A DNA stretch of 64,000 bases from assembly GCF_014805685.1 (NCBI RefSeq), contig NC_060906.1:20876626-20940625 (forward strand). Reading direction: 5' to 3'. The notes under the pieces are model-generated. The model did no database searches. It saw only the letters and a program-made list of their open reading frames with translations, and was not told the origin of the DNA. Every line of letters begins with the position of its first letter. The stretch's first letter is position 1. The translations under genes and the position numbers were made by a program. The DNA is from Silurus meridionalis. Its lineage: Eukaryota > Chordata > Actinopteri > Siluriformes > Siluridae. Of the stretch, positions 22,000 to 32,725 are shown one piece after another.

Positions 22000-23325
22000 C
22001 TATAGAGATAATACAAATTCACGGGGTTGAGAAAAACTGCATAATGATTATGGGCAGTAAAGTAGTAAAAAGCATCAGTGAGACATCAGTGTCATGAGAG
22101 TGTAGTGAAAAGTTTAGTATTGTGATGATTGTTGAAAAAAAGCATTGCATTATAATGGCCTGATTTAAAAATAACCAAAATAATTACATTTTATTTAGTT
22201 TCTGAGCCAATTTGATGATCATTTAGTATATAGTTACAAAATAATGAGAATTGTGCCCTGAATACAGTACAGATGTGTGTCTTGTCTACTTCTCTAGCCT
22301 TTCAAAGATGCCTTTTGTCTTCCCACATGACTCAGCACCCAGTTTATCGTTTCTGTCCTGATGAGGCAGAGAACCAGACAGCACATCAAACAGCAGTGCC
22401 ACTCTTAAGAACAGCCAAAGCAATCAGCCTGATTGCATGGCCTGTATTATCTGTAATCTCCAGCTAATGTTGCACACAACAGAGACATTCTGATGCGCTA
22501 ATTTGAGCTGATATGGCGTGCATGCGCTAGGGAAAAAAAAGAAAAGAAAAGAAAAAACACTGCAAAAGACCTATGAATTCCAGCGTCATTTGAACGTGCT
22601 GAGATTGAAGATAGCCAGCATGCCGCCAACTTCAGGACAGAGACAGCATTGCATCGACGGAGCCACCAGGGCCGATGCCTATCGGGATATTTCATGCTCT
22701 CGGCTTCGAATGCGGTGCACGCCATGCTTTTCCTGAGTGCTGTTTAAAAAAAAAAAAAAAAAAAGCTAAGCTTTTGTTTGCGATGGAGCTGAAACCAAGA
22801 AATTATCCTTTTAACAGAAAGTGTTTCTGGCTGTTGCACAGACCATTAACCTTTCCTTGTGTTGAGGGAAATCTCTTGTAAAAGAGTCGGAACATTTGTC
22901 AGCCTGTTGGGATAGTTTATCGTCAGCAAAACGCCATCAGTTGCCTTGCTGTAGATGACGCAGTGGAAGGGATTTCGCAGGAGACTGTTTAAAGGGTTCC
23001 TGAGGGCAAATAGATTCTTCTGATTGTTAGGGTCTTTGTCTTTGCCCACTGTGAAGTGTTTTAATTCCTCTTGAACCACAGCGAGTTGTCAATACACTTA
23101 ATGACATAATGCTTAGTAGAGAGTCCATGAAAAAGCCATTTTCAGATATCACTTACAGTAAACTTCATTAGTATTGGCACCATTGGTAAATATGTTTAGA
23201 AATTAAATATTACCCTTTATTATTAAACCTTTTCAAAGGCAACACAGTTTTATAAAATAAAAATAAAAAGTATTTGGTAAAAATATGTTTACAAAAATTA
23301 TTGCCAGCCCAAATAAATTCACAAG
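22000..23325. other. Intergenic, no gene seen
   Basis: Includes an A run at 22746-22764. The region 22560-22720 is relatively GC-rich; short overlapping frames on both strands give no recognisable protein. Confidence 0.4.
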
Positions 23326-23330
23326 AACAT

Positions 23331-23460
23331 GGTGGTGGGCCGTGCATCTTGAACCTAGGTCTTCAGTGGTGTCCACCTGGTTAGTTTCATCATTAGAACC
23401 ATCATACCAAACCATCATTATACATAAACACAGTATAACAGAGCACTTATTATCCTCTGA
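23331..23460 (+). mobile_element. hAT-like element, copy 3 fragment
   Basis: GGTGGTGGGCCGTGCATCTT followed by ACCTAGGTCTTCAGTGG, CATCATTAGAACCATCAT and AACACAGTATAACAGAGCAC matches the 5' part of the 9100-10049 element. The 3' part is absent. Confidence 0.6.
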
Positions 23461-23605
23461 TTTTCTGTGCATTTTGGTGCCTATTTTTTCGTGCAATTAG
23501 CACTTTCCAGGTTTGCTTTGTAGAATTCAAGAGTTATATTTATATTAAGTTTGTAATCTTGCATACCAGTGTAGATTTATTCATTGCTAGAGACTCAAAG
23601 CACTT

Positions 23606-23670
23606 TTGTACGTCGCTCTGGATAAGGGTAAATCTGCTAAATGCCGCAAATGTAAATGTAAATGTAAATG
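23606..23670 (+). repeat. Tail of SINE-like repeat A
   Basis: TTGTACGTCGCTCTGGATAA, TCTGCTAAATGCCGCAAATG and a TAAATG iteration. It directly abuts the left arm of the hairpin at 23671. Confidence 0.7.
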
Positions 23671-23798
23671 TAAAATTTAACTCCACTTTTTACATTTCTA
23701 CACTCATATAAAATGAAGTCTCTGGAGACTTCATTTCAAGTCCCCAGGGACTTCATTTTATATGAGTGTAGAAATGTAAAAAGTGGAGTTAAATTTTA
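23671..23798. repeat. Long near-perfect inverted repeat (hairpin)
   Basis: The left arm 23671-23725 pairs with the right arm 23744-23798 at 54 of 55 positions; the outer 50 base pairs are perfect. The only irregularity is a T-G juxtaposition at 23721/23748. The 18-base loop itself can form a 5-bp stem (GACTT/AAGTC). Each arm begins TAAAATTTAACTCCACTT when read from its outer end. There is no TA or longer target duplication that I can see, and no coding. It could be a foldback MITE, a template-switch product, a transcribed hairpin or an assembly artefact. Confidence 0.95.
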
Positions 23799-23799
23799 A

Positions 23800-25160
23800 C
23801 TGGAGTCTTATTAAAGCAGGAGATTTGTATTTCCTACTCAAAAATGGTGTATTTCATCCATCATTTAGTTATACAGTATTTATTTATACAGTATACAGTA
23901 TTATATAAGAACAGTGTATCTGGGTTACAATAAAGTATTAAAGTAAAAGAGTATTTAAGTATTTATTCACTTAGATTGTCAGGACAATTGAGATCATTGC
24001 TGAGTGACCTGTGGATGATCAGGAAAATACTGAGGAAGCATTTTTTGTTAAATTAGACAGACAAGAAACAGAAGAAGTTTCATTATGATTTCCAATCCTG
24101 ACTTAAAACATACTCATGCCTCAAATCTGATCATGTCGTTTTAGGTTAAAAATCTTTCTGACAGAAACAGAAACATCTTTTACCCATATATTGTATTGTT
24201 TCTTTTCTGACACTGAGATCAAGGAGATAATGGGGGTCTGAGTTAGCATGCTAGCTGGGTACATTGAGTTGTTTACCACAATATTTCGTATGTTTTGATT
24301 TTGCTTTGTCCTAATTGTCGAAGAGATATCAATCCAAAAGAGTTTTCTATCCGAATCAAGGTTAAATAAAGGTTTCTTAATGACTAACTAACTGACTAAT
24401 ACATATACCTCTCTGTTACTAACAATCAAGTCAGTGCTGTGTGGATAAGTGCTATTAAAAACTTGCAAAGCCTCCCCACTTTCTTAACACAGATTTGGAC
24501 AAACCCAAAAGTCAATGGTCAAGAAAAACACTTTAAAAAAGATGCAGAGAGTCTTTTTAGTGAGGTCTGATTGATCAGCCATCGTTGTCTGTTTAAGAGC
24601 TTGGCAGTTTGGTAAAAGAGGGCACTGGCTAGTCAGTAATGCACTGCCTACTACTGAGCTGCCCCAGTGTCTCTCTGGTTTCTCAGAGGAATGTCCTTAA
24701 ACACTTGAAAGAATGCTGCTCGTTTTTCAGCTGGGACATCAAATGAAGGCTTTTAGTATGTTTGCTAAACTTCATGCTAACAGAAAACTTGGGAATGTGT
24801 GTGTGTGTTTACTAAAGTTGACTACAAATTTAAGCCACCTCATAAAGAATGCTTGTGACACTTAAAACAAAGTTGACACCTTCCACATCTCTGAGGAGGC
24901 TGATCCATCTGGAGAACTTGGCAAAAACAGAGCACCACTACTGGAGGGTTGAGGCAGCTGGATGTTACCGCAAAGTTTTGTATTTGGGCTTTTTTTACTA
25001 AATAAATGTAGTTGTGATACAAGGGCCTGGAAAACAGGAGAAATTCAATGATGAAATCCCCATTCTGATTGGTCACAAGTTCACAAAATGCTTTGACAAA
25101 CTCATATCCGTCTCACAGGTTTTGTATATTTAAGCACAATTGATATACTCTAATATTATA
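23800..25160. other. Intergenic, no gene seen
   Basis: No exon or clear repeat boundary. The stretch 24590-24670 (GGCAGTTTGGTAAAAGAGGG, CTACTGAGCTGCCCCAG) resembles a badly decayed SINE-like repeat B. Confidence 0.4.
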
Positions 25161-25164
25161 ATTA

Positions 25165-25405
25165 ACAAGGAGAAACGTGCAGGGTCCCTGGTGGTCCAGT
25201 GGTTAGGATGCGGCGCTCTCACCGCTGCGGCCTGTGTTCGATCCCCGGTCAGGGAACCAACACCAGCCACTCCTAGTGCCGGTCCCAAGCCCGGATAAAT
25301 GGGGAGGGTTGCGCTAGGAACATGTGCCAAATCAAACATGCGGATGATCCGCTGTGGCGACCCCTGATGGGAGAAGCCGAAAGAAAGAAAGCAACAAGAA
25401 GAAAC
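25165..25405 (+). mobile_element. tRNA-Glu-derived SINE, copy 2
   Basis: The tRNA-like head is 25185-25256, with A box TGGTCCAGTGG, anticodon loop CTCTCAC and B box GTTCGATCC; its T arm has two mismatched pairs. The body repeats that of copy 1 (AGTGCCGGTCCCAAGCCCGG, GATCCGCTGTGGCGACCCC). It lacks about 16 bases of the GACATCCAGCGTAAAAAC region of copy 1. ACAAGGAGAAAC (25165-25176) and ACAAGAAGAAAC (25394-25405) are a candidate target duplication, 11 of 12 equal, marking the insertion boundaries. Confidence 0.87.
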
Positions 25406-25429
25406 ATACGTGTTGACATGGTAAGCCTT

Positions 25430-25680
25430 CTGTAAGAATTTTTTTTATTTAACATTGATGAAAAGGAATCTCCAGTTTCAGTTAAGCTTTCATGACAGAA
25501 GACTTTCCTTGCCTGATCAGCTTGTCCAATCTCTTCCTGTCTGCAGTAGAGATTCTGCTGCACCAGCAGACCACACCATAGAAGATGGCTGAGGCTACCA
25601 CAGAGTGAAAAAATGTCTCCAGTAGCTCTCCCTGCACTCCAAAAAAACCTTAGTCTCAGTTTATGTAAATCTATAGCAGG
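25430..25680 (-). pseudogene. LINE ORF2 C-terminal fragment
   Basis: In the minus direction, with a frame change, the region reads ETFFHSVVASAIFYGVVCW then CSRISTADRKRLDKLIRQ. This is a conserved block near the C-terminus of fish L2-like LINE proteins (SVVASAIFYGVVCW, ADRKRLDKL). It ends abruptly at both sides and lies just downstream of the SINE. Confidence 0.75.
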
Positions 25681-25689
25681 GGTTTCCAA

Positions 25690-26560
25690 CTCAAAAACAA
25701 AGAACTACATTTTATTTGTATTATTTGTTATTATTTAATTTTTATTTTATTTATATATTTTTTTACAATCAATCCTGGCAACCAATCCATCTTGGCAAAA
25801 CTTGAACATACATTTAACTATTTAAATGATTATAAGAGCGTGACTTTGACATGTAGACTAATGTGTTAATGTTGTTTTAAATGTTAACATTTCTTTTGCT
25901 TATCTTATTTAAGCATTATTTAAAAAGAATTAAACATCCAATCTGCAACTGGATTGCAAAAAATGAGTGGCTCAGTGTCCATCATTCAGAGTTGAATAAA
26001 ATGCTTGCAACTCAAAAGCTAAGCGAAAAGAAGGGTCTATAAATAAACAAACAAATGAGAGCTAATGAAGGACAAGTGGGAATAAACTAGACAATCACTG
26101 GGCAAGGACAATGTGGAGCTGGTTCTGAATTTGGAGAAGCCAGGGAGGAGACAGGAATAAAACAAAACAAAGACAGGCAGGAAGTGTTTGTCATTTTTCT
26201 TTCTAACAGAACCTCTTATTACCACAAAGAACCATTATGACAAGAATACATAGATTCTTGGCTCTTCTCGTGTAGGGTTCCTGGAATATGCGTCTGTTAC
26301 CATGTTATGAATTCGTATTGGATTGCATTTATTAACATAATTTTATTACATTTTGGTTCAGTACAGTACAGAACGATAATTTGAATTTACTTTAAAAATA
26401 ATTGAAAGTATTACATTGTTAATAGACAGTATATAATATACAATATTGCAGTATATAACATTTTAGTAACTCAATGTCAGTCACAATTTGAAGCTTTAAC
26501 AAGAATGTATGTCCTGATACACATTATTACAAAAATATTGCAGATGCTTCTTTGAGTTAA
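25690..26560. other. Intergenic, no gene seen
   Basis: AT-rich, with TTTATTTAT low complexity at 25730-25765. GCAGGGGTTTCCAACTCAA at about 25677 resembles a hAT-type terminus like that of the MITE at 40278, but no partner end was found. Confidence 0.4.
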
Positions 26561-26569
26561 TTTGAATTA

Positions 26570-26944
26570 CAGTGCAACCTTCGATACTCGTGGGGGTTAC
26601 GTTCTTTGACCCCTCACGAGTAACAAAATATGGTGAGGTTTTGAATCTCTCCTTTTTCAATGGGAGTTGTACATGTACCGTACTGTAAACTCAACAAAAA
26701 TTTCAAATGACTTGTCATAAATGTTTTATTTAGGACTTTAAACGAATAATACAATAATAAAAAAGTTTTTCTAACATTTGTATGTAATTTAATAGTACAA
26801 ACCTTTGAAAAAAAAAGTTTTGAAATGGTACTCCGAACATTCGAGTCAGATTTCTCGCGTGTTACTCTTAGTCCGGTTCCAGATGAAAAGTCGCAAACTA
26901 TCAAGGTCGCGAGTGTCAAGGTTACGAGTATCGAGGTTTCACTG
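26570..26944. mobile_element. Mariner/pogo-type MITE with TA target sites
   Basis: The left end CAGTGCAACCTTCGATACTC (26570) and the right end GAGTATCGAGGTTTCACTG (26926-26944) form imperfect inverted repeats of about 20 bp. TA dinucleotides flank both sides (26568-26569, 26945-26946). Subterminal repeats of TCAAGGTCGCGAGTGTCAAG type occur near the right end. The 375-bp element has no coding sequence. TA target duplication and CAGTG termini fit the Tc1/mariner/pogo superfamily. Confidence 0.8.
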
Positions 26945-26954
26945 TACATGTATA

Positions 26955-27035
26955 TTTATAACTCAAGCAGTGGCAAAACTGGGAGTTGAACTCACAACCT
27001 TCAGATCGGAAATCCAACACCTTAACCATTGTGCT
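26955..27035 (-). repeat. SINE-like repeat B fragment
   Basis: AACTGGGAGTTGAACTCACA, ACCTTCAGATCGGAAATCC and CCTTAACCATTGTGC form a decayed minus-strand tRNA-like end, immediately beyond the MITE. Confidence 0.5.
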
Positions 27036-27039
27036 CATC

Positions 27040-27405
27040 ATTTTCTGAACATTTTGTTGTAATGCTCAGGTTGACAATTGAAAAATAAATTTGTTTGTAT
27101 ACATTGTGTAGGCTGAAACAGTGTTCAGCATTAAACTGGTGATGGAAGGTAGGTGTGGGTGGGTGGACAGCAAGTGTTATTAGGCTGGACATGGCAGGCA
27201 GGGAAGGGGTGAGATTAATAGTGTGGAGCTGAAAGTCGGTGGGTGGAGTCAGGCAAGCAAACAGAGGAGGAAAGGGAGGAAGGGGAGGTAGGGTGAACAA
27301 ATTGTAGGAAAAGTAAAACTATGCAATGGCTCAGAACCAAAGTCTGTTTTAATAATTCTACATTTCAGCAACTATCACTCAACTGTACACCTTAACAATG
27401 ATGGG
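27040..27405. other. Intergenic, no gene seen
   Basis: Contains G-rich purine sequence (27140-27295). Minus-strand frame 27022-27300 is proline-rich only because of this composition. Confidence 0.4.
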
Positions 27406-27409
27406 ACTA

Positions 27410-27690
27410 TAATGAATGGACATTCGATGTCACCCAGTTGAAGATGGACCTCTTTTGAGTCTGGTTCTTCACAAGGTTGCTTCCACATCCAGCTTTTCTT
27501 TGCCACAGTTGCCACAGGCTCACATATTAGGGAAGATATACGATGATAAGGAACACACTTATAGGCACTAAAATTATATATTCTTTTAATCAACTTTAGA
27601 AACGCTTCATCTGTGTAAAGCCGCTTTGAGACAATGTCCACTGTTAAAAGTGCTAAACAGATAAAACTGATTTGAACTGAATTGTTGTTC
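27410..27690 (+). mobile_element. L2-like LINE 3' tail
   Basis: TGAATGGACATTCGATGTCA, TTTTGAGTCTGGTTCTTCAC, GCCGCTTTGAGACAATGTCC and ATAAAACTGATTTGAACTGA correspond to the LINE 3' region seen at 5220-5458 and 38752-38988. Truncated at the 5' side. Confidence 0.75.
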
Positions 27691-27694
27691 ATAC

Positions 27695-28418
27695 TGTGAG
27701 GTATTATGTTGCTGATTATTATGTTGCTGATTCTGCTTGTGTTCTACGCCTGTGCTCCGACAGACTTTAAGCCTGATCCTAACAGACACAGTACAGCGTT
27801 TATGCATTCTGCCTCTAATCATGAAACGATACAATACAACCTTCAGCAGCATGTCACTATTTGAAAAACTGGCATTGGGAATGATACACAGAAACACTTG
27901 TTACAATGGGATGTCACAACCTGAAACCTGTATCAGCCGTAGACCCTCAACTTCTTACTATTCATACTCTTGTATTTGCTTTATATTCCCACTATGATTA
28001 GAATTTATGATCATTGTTATTGATATAGTTATTGGAGATATATTCGTTCTGATATTATTATTCGATAATTATAATTATTAATTCTACAGATCTTTCTCAA
28101 ATCAATGTGTGTGCTTGTTTCAAAATGCTTTTGCTTCTATAGTTACAGCTAATTAATCTTATAATCTCAGGTTAATAATAAATGTTTTAATGGCCTTGTT
28201 ATTTACCAACTCAAACTGTTGATATGAGGAAATCTCCAGTGTGAGCCTGACTGCAGTGACATAAACAATACCACTTTCTCAGGTAAACATATCGTTCATT
28301 AAGAAAGTAAAGGATTAATAAACACAAAATAGATAAAACCGAATGAATTCCCACAGTGCAAAATGTAATGACATCGAAGATGTTGTATTGTTTTCCCATT
28401 ACCGATTAAACAAAACCC
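27695..28418. other. Intergenic, no gene seen
   Basis: AT-rich sequence, no recognisable exon or repeat. Confidence 0.4.
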
Positions 28419-28419
28419 T

Positions 28420-28495
28420 GACGATACTGGGGCTTAAACCTCTGAACTTCCGATTAGTAACCCAGAGCCTTAATCAGTTTTACTGCTTCAAAAAA
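28420..28495 (-). repeat. SINE-like repeat B fragment
   Basis: ACTGGGGCTTAAACCTCTGA and GATTAGTAACCCAGAGCCTT, the tRNA-like end of repeat B in minus orientation. Confidence 0.55.
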
Positions 28496-28499
28496 TAAG

Positions 28500-29440
28500 T
28501 CTTATTGGTTCATGTATTTATTGACTTCTGTGCTGCAGCTCTGAGGTAGCAGACTGGAGTGAGCCATAGTAATGGCAGGTTGGAAATGAAGCCATTTGAG
28601 GCTCCAGACATTCTTCATTATTTTAATTACCTGGCTGGTGCGTTCGTCTGCAGCTTTACTCCTATTTCATGAGTTTAAATACCTAATAATGACACAAAGG
28701 ACACATTGGATAATGCTAGGTTTTTCTGAATGCTATATTTATGCTGTACATGGGACAATCACTTAAGCCTTAACGAAGGCGCTTCTCATAAACACTGGTC
28801 TGATTTCACAAGTGGTGTTGCAACTCAGGAATAATAATTCCCTGTCCCTGTAGGTATGCCTGTCTGTCAGTCTGTTTGCTCATCCTCTAAGCATCTGTTT
28901 AGGCCCCCCCAAATTACAGATGCAATCTCGTTGTTATATTCAGATGTTTACCCTGAGGTAAACATTATTCTTGTTGGCTAAATATTTAAAACACCATTTT
29001 TAGCACACCCTCTAAGAGGTACCATGCAAAAGCCATTACTCGAACCACTTTACAGCATACAAATCATTAAAGAGTTTATTTTCGAAGCCTTCCAAATTCC
29101 ACCTACGCACTCGATGGTGATGAAGTTCACATTTTGCAAGCAGCTCTGACACACGAAAAGGTGTGAACACCAAGGCCAGCTTTGGTGTCTCAGTAGATGA
29201 CTTGGTAATAAAGTCTGGTGTTTGAATCATTAGGTGTAGCAAGAGAAAAACTATTCACCTTGATATCAGTTGAATTTGAGAATTTGACAGTGCTGTGGTA
29301 AATCATTGCATAATGAACATAAAATCTGGCTGGTTATTAAAGATGTCTCACATGGTCTCATTTCAGAGTCCAATTGTAGTCCTTTAAAAAGCTGTTATTT
29401 AAATATTTTTTTTTTATGGCTTGTTCTAAAGTAATTTTTG
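28500..29440. other. Intergenic, no gene seen
   Basis: No repeat or exon recognised; the minus-strand frame 29036-29242 is short and has no motif. Confidence 0.35.
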
Positions 29441-29454
29441 AGGTTTATTGATTG

Positions 29455-30310
29455 GTCAGGGGTTCAGGCCCCAGCACTGCTAAGCTGCCATTGTTGGGCC
29501 ATGCATTTCACACCTAGGCCTTTGTTGTTTCCCATCTGCATCCCGATCTCAATTGCCCTCTTAATACTATTATTATGACGCCACGGCTAAAGAAACCATC
29601 AATATTATAGAGAAACGCAGTATAAAAGTCATTATTAAAGCAAGAAACTGTGAATAAGGAACACATTTCAGCAAGTCTCTTTTTACTTTAGCCACAGCTG
29701 CACCACCCATCTACATCATCTCTAGCAGAAGCATCGATATTTACCTAAGAATGATCCAGGGTTTTCCATGAATTTTTATTTGCATTTTTTTCCTTCTGTG
29801 TATTATGGTTTTCTTGGGGCTTTTATATCGAGGCATGTTGTGTGTTTTTTGTGCAAATTCAATGGGAAAGAAAACACAAAAGTGATTCATGTAAAATCTT
29901 AACAACTGTTTTGGCCGACCTTTCCTTATAATGTCCAGTTGTTCTTGCAAAATCTGTCTGGTAAATGTCCTTGTTAGTGTTACTGTGACCAAATTAATTT
30001 ATTCTTCTCTTTTAGCTATTGTGAAATAAAAAAAACAGCTATCAAATCCACACAAATATATTTGAGTTTTTTGCTACATATTCGGTTTGCGAGCTCTTAC
30101 TGGTGTGCTCTTTGACCATCCAATCAATGGATATTAAAATAAAGACATTATTTCAAGCTTGCTAGATGGCCCTGAAGTTAGCAACTCGCAGTCTGATTGG
30201 TTAAAGCAGCATGGATTTTACGCTACAAGAGCCCACAGTGCTGACTGTGAAGGGCTTTCCTTTGACCCCAGCAAATAAATGCTATAAAATAAAGAGAATA
30301 GACTATTGGG
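29455..30310 (+). mobile_element. hAT-like element, copy 4, joined to a SINE fragment
   Basis: A short plus-strand SINE-like piece (GGTTCAGGCCCCAGCACTGC to TGTTGGGCC, 29457-29499) runs straight into the hAT body. GGGCCATGCATTTCACACC, CCTAGGCCTTTGTTG, AACCATCAATATTATAGAGA and CACCCATCTACATCATCTCT follow and are diverged equivalents of copy 1. The copy is long (~800 bp), includes the AGTCTGATTGGTTAAAG segment of copy 1 and fades near ACTATTGGGAATAATTTA. No terminal repeat survives. Confidence 0.6.
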
Positions 30311-30314
30311 AATA

Positions 30315-31230
30315 ATTTAATACATATTCTTTGACAAAAATGTATTAAAAAAATAAATAATAATAATAACAAATATCTGTGCTTTGAGCTAAGCCATGGT
30401 ACAGGCATGGGCCTGCTGTGAACTTAAAGATTGACAGACTCCACTTTCCCTGGGCTAAATACCAAATCTCCAAACTGGGTCTGTAGCTAGCAGCGCTTTT
30501 TTATTAAGCTATTATATGGGCAGTAAAACACACAGAGAGGCTTATTAGGCTTTGTCTGAAAGTCTGAAAGGCCCTGGCCAAACAATTATGTCTTATAAAT
30601 GCTTTTAATTTCACTACTTATTGCTGAGCCTAGCAAAAGGGGATTAAAAAAAGTGAAAGGTGGTATAGAATGTAGGTCAGTATATGTGGAAGAAAAAACC
30701 CAAAAACCAAACTGTTTGAACAAATGAAATTCTATTCCCTATGACTAAAAAAATCAAAGCTACTGAGAATCAACTGTATCCACAAATCTACTGTATTTGA
30801 AATAATGACTGGTTTATTGATATCTGGTTTGGAGTGGTCTTTAATCATACAGAATATCATGCCACAGAACTATATTACCCATCAGCTTTGGCACATCACA
30901 CTCTCACACTTACTTTCTTTCTCACACACACACACACCTGTTTCCTGTTTGTTATTAATGAGCACTGGTTTGTCACCACCCCATTGTCAAGCACTTGCCA
31001 TTTGTGGCCTGTTGTTCTTGTCATATTTATGTTCCACAGATACATCACTTTATTCATCCAAGAGGGAAAAACTTGCCAGAGGGAAATTCGCAAAATATGA
31101 AATTTATGTTTGCTTCAGGCTTGTTCTCAGTTTTAATGCTTTTATGCCTAGGGTACAATGTTTAAATGTTGATTTCCGCCTGTCATTTATTTACTCTCCG
31201 GGTCTTTAAAATGTTGCGCCAATGACAAAA
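30315..31230. other. Intergenic, no gene seen
   Basis: A short CA run lies at 30925-30938. The 134-codon plus frame at 30805-31209 has no recognised motif and overlaps competing frames. Confidence 0.4.
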
Positions 31231-31235
31231 AAAGT

Positions 31236-31440
31236 GTCATAGTTTTCGAAAGCTTCTCTTTTCACAGTCCACATTGCAACGAGAAAACGGCTTTTTAAAA
31301 TGTAACCACTTTGGAGAGCGTTTCCAAAAAACGACGTTTCTTTTGACTGAAAACAGATACATATCAGTGTGGACGGAAGGCCAAAAATATGTGTTCTTCA
31401 TACGAAAACATATTAGTGTGGACATGACCTTAGACACTTA
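31236..31440. repeat. Probable DNA-transposon-derived repeat
   Basis: Phrases AACGAGAAAACGGCTTTTTA, ATCAGTGTGGACGGAAGGCC and TTAGTGTGGACATGACCTTA recall teleost non-autonomous transposons ending in GTGTGGACAGGGCC-like sequence. No terminal repeat pair was identified. Confidence 0.4.
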
Positions 31441-31441
31441 G

Positions 31442-32145
31442 TAGGTTGTTTTCTTGCCTTTCATTTTGCTGATTCAAGCTAAACTCCCATCTCCACACTA
31501 CTACAACCTATTTTCTCATTCTTATCTCAACTGCATCCACATATTAACAAATCAAGAAGATTTAAAAAGAGGTTTGTTGGACAACGTGTGATATGTTATG
31601 TCATTGCTAAGACGTCCGAACAAACAGCGACATCAAGCAAGGTCTTCACGTCGTAAGTAAAAATGGAAGGTAAAATTCAACCCTTGTTTGATGCTTTCTG
31701 GCTTTGCATTAGTTCCTTCGTTCACATGTCTCGGTGGCTTGTGGGCCATATACACAAAAGAATGCTTTCGGCACCGAAACCCAGAGAGGGAATGGCCAGG
31801 AATCGACTGGCTTTAGCTCACAGCTGAAGTCATGGTGACTCAAACCTTGAATGATGTCAGCTGCTTTGAATGTTCACTTTGATTACTTTTAGGTTAAAGC
31901 AGCTCATCGCCTCCTTTTGAGCCAAAAACAACGTGATGCAAATCGGCAACACTGATGAAATGCATACTTTAGGATTTGAAGGTGTTTATTTATTTTAAAA
32001 AAGGTCTTCATAAAAGCATCTTGGACTTGTCATTCCAGTTAAGAATGTGTCAAATGCTTTGTTGCCAAAATTACATAGTCTAACAGTCAGACTGTTCTCA
32101 GATGTATGAAGAAGATGCAAGGGTTGATTGGAAAGATGCTTTATA
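31442..32145. other. Intergenic, no gene seen
   Basis: Unique-looking and moderately GC-balanced; no exon recognised. Confidence 0.35.
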
Positions 32146-32149
32146 CTTG

Positions 32150-32265
32150 TCACATTTACTTTACAGCCCAGTAAAATTCAGTAGGGTCAGCTGGCAGCTT
32201 GGCTGGGGGATTAAATCTCTGACCGTCTGATCAGTAACCCAGAGTGCTCCCACTGTGCCCCCATA

Positions 32266-32266
<1 letters not shown>
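32150..32266 (-). repeat. SINE-like repeat B copy
   Basis: ACTTGTCACATTTACTTTAC, CAGTAAAATTCAG, GGCAGCTTGGCTGGGG and CTGATCAGTAACCCAGAG in minus orientation. The TA array follows within a few bases. Confidence 0.65.

Positions 32267-32270
<4 letters not shown>

Positions 32271-32332
<62 letters not shown>
32271..32332. repeat. (TA)n microsatellite
   Basis: A pure TA array of 31 units between a SINE fragment and a Tc1-type end. Confidence 0.97.
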
Positions 32333-32336
<4 letters not shown>

Positions 32337-32537
32337 ACAGACCAAAAGTTTGGACACACCTTCTCATTCAAAGAGTTTTCTTTATTTTCATGACTATGAA
32401 AATTGTAGAGTCACACTGAAGGCATCAAAACTATGAATTAACACATTTGGAATTATATATGGAATTATATACATAACAAAAAAGTGTGAAACAACTAAAA
32501 AATGTAATATTCTAGGTTCTTCAAAGTAGCCACCTTA
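32337..32537 (+). mobile_element. Tc1/mariner-type 5' end
   Basis: ACAGACCAAAAGTTTGGACA, CTTCTCATTCAAAGAGTTTT, AAGGCATCAAAACTATGAAT and CTTCAAAGTAGCCACCTT match the 5' terminal region of a very common teleost Tc1-like element, recalled from memory. Only about 200 bases remain and no transposase is present. It abuts a TA array, and TA is the target dinucleotide of this superfamily. Confidence 0.75.
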
Positions 32538-32649
32538 TATATAAGGGTATAAAATAGGTGGAGGTAAAAGCTCATTATTCTTTATGTTCATTATCATTAT
32601 CTCTTTTTCCTGGTCACCATGATGAACCTGGTGGCCTGCACACCCACCC

Positions 32650-32723
<74 letters not shown>
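32650..32723. repeat. (CA)n microsatellite
   Basis: A pure CA array of about 37 units. Confidence 0.97.
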
Positions 32724-32724
<1 letters not shown>

Positions 32725-32725
<1 letters not shown>

